Shown: positions 11,383-22,061 of the stretch, in pieces | Numbering within the stretch: position 1 is the stretch's first letter | Layout of the letters: each line of letters opens with the position of its first letter | DNA from: Rebecca billardiae RCC1528 | Lineage: Eukaryota; Haptophyta | Direction: 5' to 3' | NCBI GenBank assembly: GCA_965240325.2 | Contig: OZ251224.1 | Coordinates: 3,720,001-3,784,000, forward strand | Length of the DNA: 64,000 nt | Notes under the pieces: model-generated | Database searches by the model: none | Seen by the model: the letters and a program-made list of their open reading frames with translations, nothing else | What the model was told of the DNA's origin: nothing | Made by a program: the position numbers and the translations under genes

Positions 11383-13988
11383 ATGGCGCGCTCTGACGCG
11401 CTGCCCCCCGGCGACGACGACGAGGATGAGGAGGGTGACGACGACTGGGTGCCCCGTGGGGAGGAGGACGACGAGGATGAGGATGACGCTGACGAGGGCG
11501 ACGACGGTGACGACGACGACGAGGGCGATGACGGCGACGACGACGAGGATGAGGACGAGGACGCAGACAACGCGGAGGTCGAGGAGGAGGACGACCAAAG
11601 CGAGCGCAGGCCCGCGAGCGGGCCTGCGCAGCATGGCGCCGATAACGCCCCGCGCTCCTCACGCGTGCGCGAACGAGCTGCGCCCGTGACGCCCACCGCG
11701 CCAGGCCGCACGCCCCTGCGCGCGCGCACGCCAGAGCGCTCGGCGCGGCAGGAGTCGTCGCCTGGCGCGATCCCGCCCGGTTCGGATGAGCACATTGGCC
11801 GGCGCACCCGCGCGCATTTCTCGCTCGCGGACAAGCAGATCGCCGAGCTTGAGGCGCTGCTGACCACATCGCCCACCACGTCGCCGCCGCGCTCGCCGTA
11901 CACCGACTTCTTGCGCAGCCTGCACACGATGATGGATGAGGCGGAGGCGGCGCACGCGCCGGCCGGCGCGCAGCTGGACGAGGAGGACGAGGAGGAGGAG
12001 GACGACGACTACGACTACTTGCTCGACCGCGCGGCGAATGGGGACGAGGACGAGGCGGAGGAGGAGTTCGCCGAGCTCGTCGTCGACGAGGACGAGCTCG
12101 TGGCTCTCGTCGAGCCTCCACGCACGGCGCGCGGGCGCAAGCGCAAGGCGGCAGCCGACGAGGCCACCGCACAGGGGCCGCCCGCGGACCCTCCCGCGGC
12201 CCCGGCACAGGCGAGCGTGGATGGCGGAGCGCCGGCGGACACGGCCGTGGCGACGCCCGTGCGGCTGCACGCGCCCCCGCTGCGCCGCACGTCGCCGCGC
12301 CACGTGCCCTCAGGGGCCGTGTGCGCGCAGCCGCCGCCCTCGCAGCCACCGCAGACCGCGGTCACAGCACTTGTGCACACGGCCAGCGCGCGCGCGCCGA
12401 TCGAGCCGCTCGCGCCAGCGAGCGCGCTGGTGGGGTCGGATGCGGGCCCCGTGCCCGCGCGCGGCTGGACCCCCGAGCAGCTGCGCCAGCTGCAGGCCCA
12501 GCTGCACCAGCACCTGCAGGTGCTCGTCCACCTCGTGCTGCACTCGCGCGGGCTGCTGCCAGACAAGGCGCGGCCACAGCTCGCACTCACCGGCCAGCCG
12601 ATCGAGGCGGCGGCGGTGGACATCCTGCAGCTCGGGCGCAACATGCTGCTCGAGCTGCGCGCGCACGCGGAGTGCACGCTCGCCTACAAGCGCCTCCGCG
12701 CACGGCCGTGCTTCGCGACGCCCCTCGTCGCGCCGCCCGGCGAGCGGCTGCTGCTCCCTCGGCGCGCCGGCGCGCCGCCAGACGCGAGCGGCGCGCGCCG
12801 AGGTGCCCGGGGGCCGGCCGCGGCGCCCGCACACGCGCGCGCGCCCCGCACCGCGACGCAGCCCTGGACGGTGTTCGATGTGCCCGGGCTGGAGCACGTA
12901 CAGCGCGTCGTGGGCATGATCGGCCCGATCCCGCCGCCCTCCGCCGGCGTCGATGCCGCCACCATCACGGACAGCCTGCGCGGCCGCCCATTCTGCCATG
13001 CCACGGCGCGGCGCCTGTTCAGCGTGCGCGCCGCACCGGCGCGCCCGCCGCGCGCCCACGTGCGTCCGCCGCGCGGCGCCCTGCGCGCACGAAGCCGAGC
13101 TCGCGTGCCCCCACCCCGCGCGCGCGCGCCCGCCCGCGCCGCGCGCGCACGCTGCAGGCATGCTTCGATCCGCCGTTCGTGCTCCCGCCCACCACTGTGG
13201 ACGGGCGGCAGCCGGCGAGAATCTTCTCGGCGGGCGAGGAGAAGCTTCTCGCGATCGGGCTGCGCCGCTACGGCGCGGGCGCCTTCGAGGAGATCCAGCG
13301 GTACCTGCTGCCGAGCAAGTCGGTGTACCAGCTCAAGGAGCGCGTGCGCCGGGCGACGGGGCCAGGGGCCGACCCGATCTACGAGTGGAAGGCCGAGCGC
13401 GCCGGCGCGCGCTTTGGCGCGCACGAGCGCGCTGTGATCCGCCACGCCGTGCGCGAGCGCGGCGCGGGCGCGGGCACCTGGGAGCACATCTCGATGTGGG
13501 AGCTCAAGGCCTTCTCGGCGCGCGCGATCGAGGACGTGTACACGCTGGTGCTCCAGCACGAGCCGCCGGCGCCGCCGTCCGTCGCGCCCGCAGCGCGGCC
13601 GGCGCCGCCGCCAGCACAGCACCGCCGCGCCGCGGCACCGCCGCCTGGCGGCGCTGCGGCGCGCGGCGCGGTGCCAGTTGGCATGCCGTTCCAGCGCGAG
13701 ACGCTCGCGGAGGAGTCGGACGGCGAGGTCGACGCGCCCGAGGGCGAGCCGCGTCACGCTCCCGCGAATGGGCCTCCAGCCCGCCAGCCGCGTCGCCCAC
13801 CAGGGTACACAGCCGTCGCGGGGCTCGTGCCATCAAGCGCGCCCGGACTCGGAAGTGGGCTGCCCGCTGCTGGCCGCGCGCTCGTAACGGCGGGCACGGG
13901 CTCCGAGGCGGACCGGCTGGCGGCGGACGACGTTGACGACAATGCGGCAGGAGGTGGCGTGGAGTATCTGCAGTCGCTCATCAGCTGA
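11383..13988 (+). CDS. GON4L-like protein (acidic, SANT/Myb-like domain)
   Basis: Two exons, 11383-13023 and 13158-13988, separated by a 134-nt GTGCGC..AG intron (phase 0); 823 aa. The N-terminus holds long Asp/Glu runs (residues about 10-70 and again about 195-240), typical of nuclear chromatin proteins. The middle contains a helical stretch, WTPEQLRQLQAQLHQHLQVL, resembling the oligomer-like helix of plant and animal GON-4-like proteins. Across the intron comes a Myb/SANT-like region, FSAGEEKLLAIGLRRYGAGA, with following helices (about 560-660). The C-terminus is Pro/Ala-rich and disordered. GON4L proteins act as transcriptional co-repressors or cell-cycle regulators. The match rests on domain order and these motifs, so the family call is likely but not certain. 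ATG at 11383 begins the acidic segment. Confidence 0.72.
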
Positions 13989-14392
13989 CGACGACCGTGC
14001 TGCCCGCTGCAGCGGCGGCAGCCGACTACGGAGTATTACTGGCGGTGCTCAGTGGGGCGGGGTCTGAGACTGAGTGACTCAGTCAGTGGTCCCGCACTGC
14101 TCCATGATTGAGCCTTGATTGAGGGCCTGTCAGTGTCAGCTCCATATACTACTACTGGCCAGATGACATATATTGTCATCATACACGCACAAATATATAT
14201 TATTGATGATTATGCTGGACGACAAGCCCGCGAAGCCGGACGCCCGGAGGCCGGAGGCGGAGGCTGGCGCCCGCCCGCGCCCGGCAGCAGACGGCATCCA
14301 GCCTCAAAGCCTTGGCAACGAAGCCTGGCTTTGAGTTCGTCAATGTCGGCGCCAGCCGCGCATCAGCACACTGCACCCTAGGCGGCACGTAT
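13989..14392. other. Convergent intergenic spacer
   Basis: 404 bases between the 3' ends of two convergent genes, AT-richer in the first half (14030-14220). No gene or structured element was recognised. Confidence 0.5.
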
Positions 14393-15918
14393 TCACGACC
14401 CCGCTGGAGCCCCATCGCTCCCGGCCATGCCCGCCGCGGCGGATCGTCCCAGCCGCGCCTCGACCCACGCCGAGATGTCGCGCACCACGCGGTGCCGCGC
14501 CTCACGTGGCTCGTTGAGGATCTCGTGCTTCAGCCCGGGGTACGTCTTGATCGTCTTGTCGCGGCTCGCGGCGCGCGCGTGGAACTCGACAGAGCCCTGC
14601 GAGCACGCCGCGCCCACGCGCGCGCGCGTGAGAGCCCGCCCGCGCGCGTGGGCGCGCGCCGCGCCGCGCAGCCCGCGGCGCGCGCTCCCGCCCCGGCGCG
14701 CGGTCGCACCTTGAGGCTGATGATGGAGTCCTCCTCGCCGTGCATGATGAGGAAGGGGAAGGTGATCGTCTCGACAGTCGCCTGGATGGCCTCAAGCGCC
14801 TTGAGCGTCTCGAAGCCCCAGCGCACCTGCACGCCGCCGTGGTAGATGAGCGGGTCTGCGCGCGTCCAGAACGGGCGGGGGGGGGGGGGGGGGGGGGGGG
14901 GGGTCGCGGAGGCGTCACGCGCGCACGGTGGCGGGCGGCAACGGCCGTGCGGGCGGCGAGCTCAGCTCGGCAGCTGCGCGCGCCGCGTGCGCCAGCGCGC
15001 ACGCGACCCGGGACAAGCGCGCACGGCAGCCACGGCGCGTGCCGCGCGATGCAGGCGCGCACCCGTGCGGTACAGGTTGTGCACCTGCACGTTCGTCGAG
15101 ATCCCCGACGCCGGCAGCGGCGCCAGCTGGAACTTGGGCAGCAGGTTGGCCAGCGCCTTGCCCACCGCCACCTTGACCGGCGTGCGCACGCCGGGGTCGG
15201 GCACGATGGCAGGCGCGGAGAGGAGGACGCCCGACCAGCTGATGGGCGGGCTGCTCGGGCCCGCCCAGCCCTCGGAGGCGAACGCCGTCGACGCCGTCGT
15301 CGCGTTCGCCGTCAGGATCGAGATTGCGCCGCCGAGCGAGTGCCCGAATAAGAAGCGAGGCAGACGCTCGTACCCAGGGTTGCGCTCCAGAACGGCCGAG
15401 ACGAAGCTCGCGAGGTCGATCACGTAATGGCGGAAGCGCTCGACGTAGCAGCGGTCTCCTTCGCTCGCGCCGTGACCCTGCTGGTCGAGCGAGTACACCG
15501 CGAGCCCGAGCCTCGTCATGCTCGCCGCGAGGAACTCGTACCGGCCCGAGTGCTCGCCCATGCCGGGGACAACGAAGAGAACACCGCGCAGCGGCGCAGT
15601 TGGCAGCCACTCGCGCGTGAAAAGCCACAGGCCGGTGCTCGGCGACGGGAAGTACTGGGGGAACAGCTCTGGGTCGGGCGCCTCGCGCTGGCCGAGGATC
15701 GCCTGCACGTCGGCCGGCAGCCGATGTTTCGCGCTCCACGGCCGGCTGCGCATAAACGTGGCGAGCTGCAGCGCCACGTACGCTAGGGCGAGCTTCTGCA
15801 GCACGTCGAAGGCGGACACGTTCCCAAGCGCGCTGAGCAGCGACTTGAGCAGGTCGAGGAGCTGCGGCCCGATGCCTGACCCCACCGGGCGCCGCGGCCG
15901 CGTTGCGGGCGGCGGCAT
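14393..15918 (-). CDS. Monoacylglycerol-lipase-type alpha/beta hydrolase
   Basis: Three exons, 15918-15063, 14855-14710 and 14596-14393 (401 aa). The introns are 207 nt (GTGCGC..AG, phase 1) and 113 nt (GTGCGA..AG, phase 0). The joined protein carries the whole serine-hydrolase fold: oxyanion region VVPGMGEHSGRY (about 117-128), nucleophile elbow GHSLGG (Ser194), DPLIYHGG created exactly at the first splice junction, acidic residue in HGEED (Asp328) and catalytic His in PGLKHE (His358). A hydrophobic segment at about 22-55 may anchor it to a membrane. Enzymes of this group hydrolyse monoacylglycerols, lysophospholipids or related esters; the substrate cannot be read from sequence. It is divergently paired with rlmH, 74 bases away. 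Confidence 0.9.
14877..14903. repeat. Poly-G run (27) inside lipase intron 1
   Basis: An uninterrupted run of 27 G on the plus strand. On the transcribed strand it is poly-C, about 21-47 nt upstream of the intron 1 acceptor at 14856, where a polypyrimidine tract would be expected. Confidence 0.95.
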
Positions 15919-15992
15919 CCTTTTCCGAGATGAGGCCGGCGAGGCGGCGAGCCGGTGCAGTGCCGTGCAGCCGTGCTCCGATCATATCCAGC
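15919..15992. promoter_or_regulatory. Compact bidirectional promoter, lipase/rlmH
   Basis: Only 74 bases separate the chosen ATG codons of two divergent genes. The rlmH frame is open through this interval and even overlaps the lipase start by 16 bases, so the transcription start sites must lie inside or across the coding starts. No TATA-like motif is visible. This is inference from layout. Confidence 0.45.
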
Positions 15993-16718
15993 ATGGCGGC
16001 GGCTCTCGTCGCGCTCGGCGCATGTGGCCTGATCTCGCCAGCTGCGCCGTGGGTGAGCCGGCGAGGCGTCGCGCCTCGTGCGTGCGTCCGCAGTCTGGCA
16101 CAGGTCGCCATACACTGCGTGGGCAAGCGACGCACGGCGAGCAGCTCGGAGGGCTGGGTCGAGCAAGGCGTTGACTCGTACGCCGTGCGGCTGCGGCAGA
16201 GCATCGCACTCAACACGGTGTGGCACAAGGGCGACGCCGAGCTGCTCGCAGCCGTTGAGCGCGAACGCGGCCGTCGTGCAGCGATTGTCTGTCTCGACGA
16301 GAGGGGGCCGACGCTCACGTCCGTCCAGTTCTCGGACTTGCTGTGGCGCTTGCTCGAGGAGGGTGGAAGCAGGTTGTCATTCGTCATTGGCGGCGCGGAG
16401 GGCCTGCCCGCTGAGCTCCGGCCGCGCTCGGCAGGCAGAGGGCTGGAGTACCTCTCACTGGGCCGGATCACGCTCACGCACCAGATGGCGCGACTGATTC
16501 TTGTTGAGCAAGTGTACAGAGGTAGGCCTCGCGCAGCGCCCAGCCATCTTGTGATGGTCGGACTGCCCGGCGCCTGGCGCGCCCTAGCGCGCGACCATGG
16601 TGCCCGGACCATCGTCCATTCATACTGCGTTCGACCCTGCCCGGCGCCGCCCGTTTGCTGCGCCACTTGCGCCACGCCAGCCACGCAGATACGCTCGGGC
16701 ACGCAGTACCACAAATAA
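15993..16718 (+). CDS. rlmH: RlmH-type 23S rRNA (pseudouridine1915-N3) methyltransferase
   Basis: Two exons, 15993-16521 and 16681-16718 (188 aa). RlmH is a SPOUT-knot methyltransferase that modifies helix 69 of bacterial-type large-subunit rRNA, so an organellar ribosome is the expected substrate. Visible motifs are VGKRR, WVEQGVDSYAVRLR, FVIGGAEGLP (SAM knot) and LSLGRITLTHQMARLILVEQ. The 159-nt intron (GTAGGC..AG, phase 1) is in frame and stop-free. Splicing it restores VYRATQIRSGTQYHK, matching the highly conserved RlmH C-terminus, which ends in -YHK. The leader (hydrophobic, then Arg-rich, about 45 residues) is consistent with organelle import. ATG at 15993 is preferred over an upstream in-frame ATG at 15903 because the latter overlaps the divergent lipase start. 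Confidence 0.9.
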   Translation: MAAALVALGACGLISPAAPWVSRRGVAPRACVRSLAQVAIHCVGKRRTASSSEGWVEQGVDSYAVRLRQSIALNTVWHKGDAELLAAVERERGRRAAIVCLDERGPTLTSVQFSDLLWRLLEEGGSRLSFVIGGAEGLPAELRPRSAGRGLEYLSLGRITLTHQMARLILVEQVYRGRPRAAPSHLVMVGLPGAWRALARDHGARTIVHSYCVRPCPAPPVCCATCATPATQIRSGTQYHK

Positions 16719-17285
16719 ACACCCCGCCGGCCCGCCGCGCTCGGCGCTCCGCGCCGTCCGCGCGGGCCGACCGTGGGCTGGCCTTGCTTGCCCCTTGACT
16801 TTGACTTTTGAGCAGTTACAGCCGACGAACTGGCCAGCAATTCGGAATATGAGAATGTGTCAGTATAGTACTGGGCCGTACTGTCGTATGGCTATAAGCT
16901 ATATATATATATATATATATATATTAAGAGTACGGGCACTCTCTGCCGATTGCCGACTCCGAGCAGTCACTGACTCGATCCGATCGGGAGTGGCTCACTA
17001 GCAGTGAAGAGTACTAGTTATATCTGACCGCGCAGTAGACAGAGTCTCACTCTGGCGGTAGTAGAGTAGTTCCGTAGTGCCCGTGGCACGCCCGGTGCCG
17101 GTGCGGCACGGCCCGACGGACGCGGGCACGGTCCGGCGCACCGGACTGCTGTGACAGTGACTCTGAGCAGATCGATATGAGAATGTCAAACTCTAAATAG
17201 TAAATGACAATGATCATCGCATATGATCAGATGATGCACGCGCCCTGAGAGTACCGAGTACGTGGGGCATCAGCAGCTGCATCGC
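16719..17285. other. Convergent intergenic spacer with short (TA)n
   Basis: 567 bases, AT-richer, containing a pure TA run at about 16899-16924 and AGT/ACT-rich text after it. No gene was recognised. Confidence 0.5.
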
Positions 17286-18102
17286 TCAGTCCGACGGGCT
17301 GATCAGATCGCTCTGCACCCACTGCAGTGTCACCGTCCCATCGGCAGCCTTGGTCTGGGTGTAGTACCCCTTGGCCACCAGACCGCCACCAAAGCTGAAC
17401 TCACCGTCTGACGACGGCAGCTGGTTCTCAAATCGGCCGGTGTACTTCAGGCCCGCCTTGTCGGTCCACGTGCCGGTGACGAACAGCCCGCCTTCCCACG
17501 TTCCCTCCACCTCGCCACCCGTCTCCGCGAAGTAGTACGTGCCCGAACCGTGCTTGGACCCATCTGCGCGCACGCACACACGCGCACACGCGCGCAGGAG
17601 TGCGGGCGCGGGGTCACGAGATGCCGGTGTGCGGCACGCGTGCGCGGGGCGATCGCGCGGCACAGCCCGGGACGAGGCGAGGCTCAGCGTGCGCACCTTG
17701 CCACTCGCCCGTGTAGATGTCCTTGTTCGCGTAGTACATCGTGCCCTGCCCCGAGCGCTTGCCACCTGCCCAGTGGCCGTGGTACCGCACGCCTTTCCCG
17801 TACTGCATCTCGCCGAGGCCGTGGCGGAGGCCGGCGCGGAAGCCGCCCGTGTACCTCCAGCCCTTCTCAGCGTATACGTACGTGCCCTGCCCCTCGCGCT
17901 TTCCACCGACGTACTCTCCTGTGTACGTGTCTCCATTCGGGTACGTGGCCTTGCCCTCGCCCTCGCGTGCGCCGAGCAATGTGAATTGCTTTGTGCGCAC
18001 CTTCTCTTCCTCGGTGGTCACGGTCAGGGTCACCTCCTCGCCTGCCGCGCGAGGGCCCTCGTACTGGTACAGGATCTCCTCCTCGTCCTCGTCGTCGGCC
18101 AT
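17286..18102 (-). CDS. MORN-repeat protein, radial-spoke (RSPH1)-like
   Basis: Two exons, 18102-17697 and 17563-17286, with a 133-nt GTGCGC..AG intron (phase 1); 227 aa. After a short acidic N-terminus comes a series of at least five MORN repeats, for example YPNGDTYTGEYVGGKREGQG, YTGGFRAGLRHGLGEMQYGKG, YHGHWAGGKRSGQGTMYY and, spanning the splice site, YTGEWQDGSKHGSGTYYF. MORN arrays of this small size are typical of axonemal radial-spoke head proteins and of membrane-associated scaffolds. With TTLL9 also in the window, a flagellar role is a fair inference, but the repeat alone does not prove it. The start ATG at 18102 is the first in frame before the conserved part. The gene is divergent from the RS/J-domain gene. 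Confidence 0.85.
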
Positions 18103-18293
18103 GATGCCCCGCCTTGGCGCTAGCCGGGCAAGACACGGGCGGGATGCCTCGACCGCCCTGCTGACGCGCAGCAGTGGTTCGAAACCGACGCACACCCAGG
18201 CCTGAGCTTGGGCGTGAGCACGGCGCGCACGAACGCACGGCAGCCATCGTGGAGATCGGACGCCGGCGCACAAGTGAGGCGAGTACGTGACTG
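18103..18293. promoter_or_regulatory. Divergent promoter region, MORN and J-domain genes
   Basis: 191 bases between divergent ATG codons. GC-rich, with no TATA box seen. Assigned as a promoter region only from position. Confidence 0.4.
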
Positions 18294-20637
18294 ATGAGCG
18301 CGCGGGACGCCCGTGACTACGACGCCGGGCGGCGCGCGCGCTCGCCCGATCGGCGGTACCATCCGCGCTCCCGCTCCCGCAGCCGCAGCCACAGCCGCAG
18401 CCCGCACGACGCACGGCGCCGAGGTCGCGATCACAGAGATGCTCGGCACGCGCGCGGCCGCAGCCGGAGCCATAGCCGGAGCCGGAGCCGCAGCCGCAGC
18501 CGGAGCCCCGGCCGCGGGCGTGGGCGTGAGAGCGACCGTGACTATCGGCGTGGGATGTACGGCCGGCACGAGCGCGCATCGCCGCCTGCCGGGCCAGGCG
18601 TGCCGCCACCGGCCGCGCCTGCGCCGCCAGGCATGCCGCAGCCGCCAGCACCGCACCCACATCCAGCCACCGTGCACGCGCATGACTCGGCACCCTCCGC
18701 TGCCGCGCCGCCTGCCGATCCGAAGGCGGAGCGCGCCGCCAAGTTGGCGGCGTTTCGCGAGCGGATGCGGCAGCAGCAGCAGCCGCAGCCGCAGCCGCAG
18801 CCGCCGCAGCCGGAAGCTGGCGCAGCGGCCGCCACGACGGCCGCGGCAGCCGTCTCGGGCGATGCGGCAGCGGCGGCCGCTGGTGCCGGCAGCGCAGTCC
18901 GCGGGGGGCTCGGCGGTGGCACGAGCGCCCCCCAAGCGGGTGCATGCGCTGGCGTCTCGGCGGCACCGACCGCCGCGCGTGCACTTAGCCAGCCCGCTGC
19001 CGCTGCCGCCACGGCGGCTCTGCCTGTGCTCAGCGTGCACGCGCGCGCGCATGCCGGCGGTGCCGGGGCGACGACACGCGCGCCCCCGAGCGCGAGCTGC
19101 GAGACTGCGGCGGGGAGCTGCCGGCCGTCCGGCTCAGCAAGCGTTCGCGGAGGCGATGGCGCGGCCGGCCCGAACGGCGCGCGCAATGGCGACGCCGGGA
19201 GCGACGCTGGCATCACTGCGGCGGCCGCGGCGGGCGCCGCGAGCGCGGCTGCGCCGGAGGACGGCGCCAATGTCGAGGACGACGACCCTCTCGACGCGTA
19301 CATGCGCACCTCCGGGCTGCTGGCGCAGGCGCAGGCCGACGTGGAGGCGTCCGCGCAGCGCGAGGCGGCCGAGCTCGCGGGCAAGCCCGTCGCGGACATC
19401 AGCCGCGCGGACGCGCTCGACCCGGACTTCAACCCGTTACTGCACTGTTACATCTGCAAGCAGCGCGGGCACACCAAGAAGGACTGCCCGGTGCGCCGCT
19501 GCCGGCACTGCGGGGAGCCGGGGCACCAGCGTGCGGACTGCCCGGCGTTCCAGGAGCAGCTCGAGTCCGAGGCCACGGCGGAGAAGGCCAAGAAGCGGCA
19601 GGCGTTCTACGCGAAGAAGAAGGAGCGCAGGAAGGAGGAGTGGGCGGAGCACCTCAGGGCACAGACCGGTGCGCGCACCGCGCACCGCGCACGGCGCGTC
19701 TCTGCCGGGCGGGACGCCGAGGCGTTGCCCCTCCGACGCACGCACGCACACACGCGCACACACACACCGCGCACGCTCACCGGCCCCGTGCGACGCCGCC
19801 GCGCCCGCCGCGCCCGCCGCCGCCGCCCGTGCGACGCTCCCCGCCCGGCCGATGGCTCCCCGGCCGCTCGGTGTGTGCGTGTGTGTGCGTGTGTGCGTGT
19901 GTGCGTGTGTGCGTGTGTGCGTGTGTGTGCGTGTGTGCGTGTGTGCGTGTGCGCGTGTGCGCGTGTGCGCGTGTGCGCGTGTGTGCGTGTGTGCGTGCGT
20001 GCGTGCGTGCGTGTGTGCGTGCGTGCGTGTGTGCGTGCGTGCGTGCGTGCGTGTGTGCGTGTGTGCGTGTGTGCGTGTGTGCGTGTGTGCGTGTGCGTGC
20101 GTGTGTGCGTGCGTGCGTGTGTGTGGCAGGCATCGAGGGGTTCGAGGTGCTGTACCGCATCCTCGGCCTGCCCGAGCGCCGCCTGGCGACGAAGGCGCAG
20201 ATCACGAAGGCGTACCATAAGCTGTCGCTCAAGTACCACCCGGACAAGACGGCCTCTCTGGGCGAGGAGGAGCGCGAGGCGGTGCGTGCGCGGCGCGTCC
20301 GTCCGCGCGCACGCGCACCGGGCGCCGCGAGCGCCGTGCGCATGCGGGTGCGCGCCGACGCACCTGCCGCCTCCTGCCCGGTGACACGTCCCGTTTGCAC
20401 GCGCCCGCCCCTGCCGCCGCCCCACAGGCGTCGGAGAAGTTCCTCGCGGTCAAGACGGCGTACGACTTGCTCTGCGAGGGCATGGAGAACGGCGGCAAGG
20501 GCTTTGGCGGGGCGGTCTTCTCGGCGGGCGACATCGAGGCGCGCTTCAGCTCCGCGACGGGGGTCGGGCTGAGCGAGCACGCGGAGCGCGCTGCGGCTAG
20601 CTTCGTCGCGCCGGCCCCACCGCAGCCTCCGTCTTAG
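18294..20637 (+). CDS. RS-rich protein with two CCHC zinc knuckles and a J domain
   Basis: Three exons, 18294-19668, 20130-20281 and 20428-20637 (578 aa). The introns are 461 nt (GTGCGC..AG, phase 1) and 146 nt (GTGCGT..AG, phase 0). The N-terminus is an Arg/Ser-rich domain of splicing-factor type (residues about 5-90), followed by an Ala/Gly/Pro-rich linker. Then comes DDPLDAYM, a motif also seen in Prp5/DDX46-type splicing helicases, and two perfect C-x2-C-x4-H-x4-C knuckles (CYICKQRGHTKKDC and CRHCGEPGHQRADC), followed by a Lys/Arg/Glu-rich helix. Exons 2 and 3 encode a C-terminal J domain: YRILGLPE, a helix II, the HPD triad in KYHPDKTA, then SEKFLAVKTAYDLL. The combination suggests an Hsp70 co-chaperone acting on ribonucleoproteins, possibly the spliceosome. 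That is inference; I do not know a named orthologue. Confidence 0.85.
19871..20127. repeat. TG/CG microsatellite ending at a splice acceptor
   Basis: About 255 bases of GTGTGCGT-type alternating purine-pyrimidine repeat fill the second half of the first intron of the RS/J-domain gene and run directly into its acceptor at 20128-20129. Such sequence can adopt Z-DNA, and its length is likely to vary between individuals. Confidence 0.95.
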
Positions 20638-20908
20638 CACCGTTTCAAGCTGTACGTAGATTACATGCAGACAGGGATGACGAGTGATGGCCAATGGCCA
20701 GGCCAGTCCGCCAGCTGTCGCGATCGTCGTTTGCCGATGGTTCGTCGCGCGTACTTAGTTATCGTCGCCTCATGCGACTGAGGACGACGATTCCAGAAAA
20801 ACAAAAAAAAGCTAGAGCTTGGCTAGAGCCTCTTGGTGGCGACCGGCCGTCGTCGTGGCGGGCGTGGCGCGCCCTTCATTTATCGGTGGGCCCCGCAACC
20901 TTCCGGCG

Positions 20909-22061
20909 ATGGCGTCGACGGCTTCCATCGCCGAGCTGAGGGACCTCACCGACTACCTCCTGAAGCACTGGCGCAACGAGCTGGACTCACGCGTTGCTAG
21001 CTTCGAAGGCTTTGGAGGCGCGCTTCGACAGGACCTCGCTGAGAGCATCGCGTGGCACGAGGAGCACATCGGGAGGGGTGCGTGCGCAGCGCACCTGCGC
21101 GTGCGGGCGCCACCGCGCGGAGGCACTCACCCGCCGAAAATCCGCCGCCCCGCCCCTCGCAGAGCGCGAGCGCACGCTGCGCGAGCTCGAGGAGCACGTG
21201 GAGCAAGGCCGCGCACAGCGTGAGCGTGCGACGCAGCTCGCATCTGCGCTCGGCGAGGAGCTGGCCGCCACGCGCGCGCAGCTCGATCGCGCACTGGATG
21301 AGTTGAGACCAGCGGTGGGCTCAGCGGCAGCGCAGGTGGTCGGCCTCGACCAGCGCCTCGCCGAGGCGCGCGCCGACGCGGAGCACGCAGCGCGGCGCAT
21401 CGAGCTCGCGCTCGGCGACGCCCGGCGCGCGCTCGAGCGGCTCCAGGGCGATACTCAGCGCTTACTCACGCGGGTAGCCATCTATGAGCAGCGGCAGAAG
21501 GTGCTGGAGACGCAGGTGCGCGCGGTGGTGCGCGCGGTGGTGCGCGAGGTCGCCGCGGCGGAGATCGACGCCGCCCGGGCCGAGGCGCTGGAGGCGGTGC
21601 GCGCCACGGCCACCGAGCTGCGATACGAAGCGAGCGCCGCGCAGCGCACGGCCGAGGCGCGCGTCGCTGCGCTCGACAAGTCGCTCGGCGGGCTGCGCGC
21701 CGAGGTCCGCGCAGCGGTCGCCGCGCGGCAGGACGGGGAGGCGGCCGTGGCCGAGCTTGCGCGACGGCTCGGCGCGCTCACCGACGCGGGCCGCGATGCT
21801 GCAGCCGCCGACGGCAGCGCGGCGGGCGGCGGCGGGCGGCACGGCGCGCCACGCTGGGCGGCGCTCTCGGCGAGCGGCTCGACACTGGCCGAGCTCGAGC
21901 ACGACCTGTATGTGCATGCGCAGGCGCTGGAGCAGCTGAAGCGGCACCGCGTGAGCTGCCCCACCTGCGGCAGCTGGCACACCGTGAGCGACCTCATCCG
22001 CCTCGCCACGGTCGGCCGACCGGCCGGTGGGGCCGGGCCCAGCAGCAGGCGGGCGAGATGA
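20909..22061 (+). CDS. Coiled-coil protein, unidentified
   Basis: Two exons, 20909-21077 and 21163-22061, with an 85-nt GTGCGT..AG intron (phase 1); 355 aa. The N-terminal 55 residues (LTDYLLKHWRNELDSRVASF and following) are helical. From the splice site to about residue 270 the protein is an almost continuous coiled coil rich in Ala, Arg, Glu and Gln with heptad spacing. A Gly-rich hinge follows, then a C-terminal segment with HRVSCPTCGSWHTVSDL, a single CxxC pair. I do not recognise the family. Basal-body or cytoskeletal proteins often look like this, but nothing specific supports a role. The start ATG at 20909 opens the first well-composed frame; an upstream open stretch lacks protein character. 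Confidence 0.7.

Noticed and set aside
14915-16840. 641-codon minus-strand frame covering the lipase and rlmH
   Set aside because: Wrong frame for the lipase and antisense to rlmH; no family motifs, whereas the spliced lipase and rlmH models recover complete catalytic motifs.
19607-20694. Thr-His/Ala-rich frames on the minus strand
   Set aside because: Translation of the TG/CG microsatellite in the intron of the J-domain gene.
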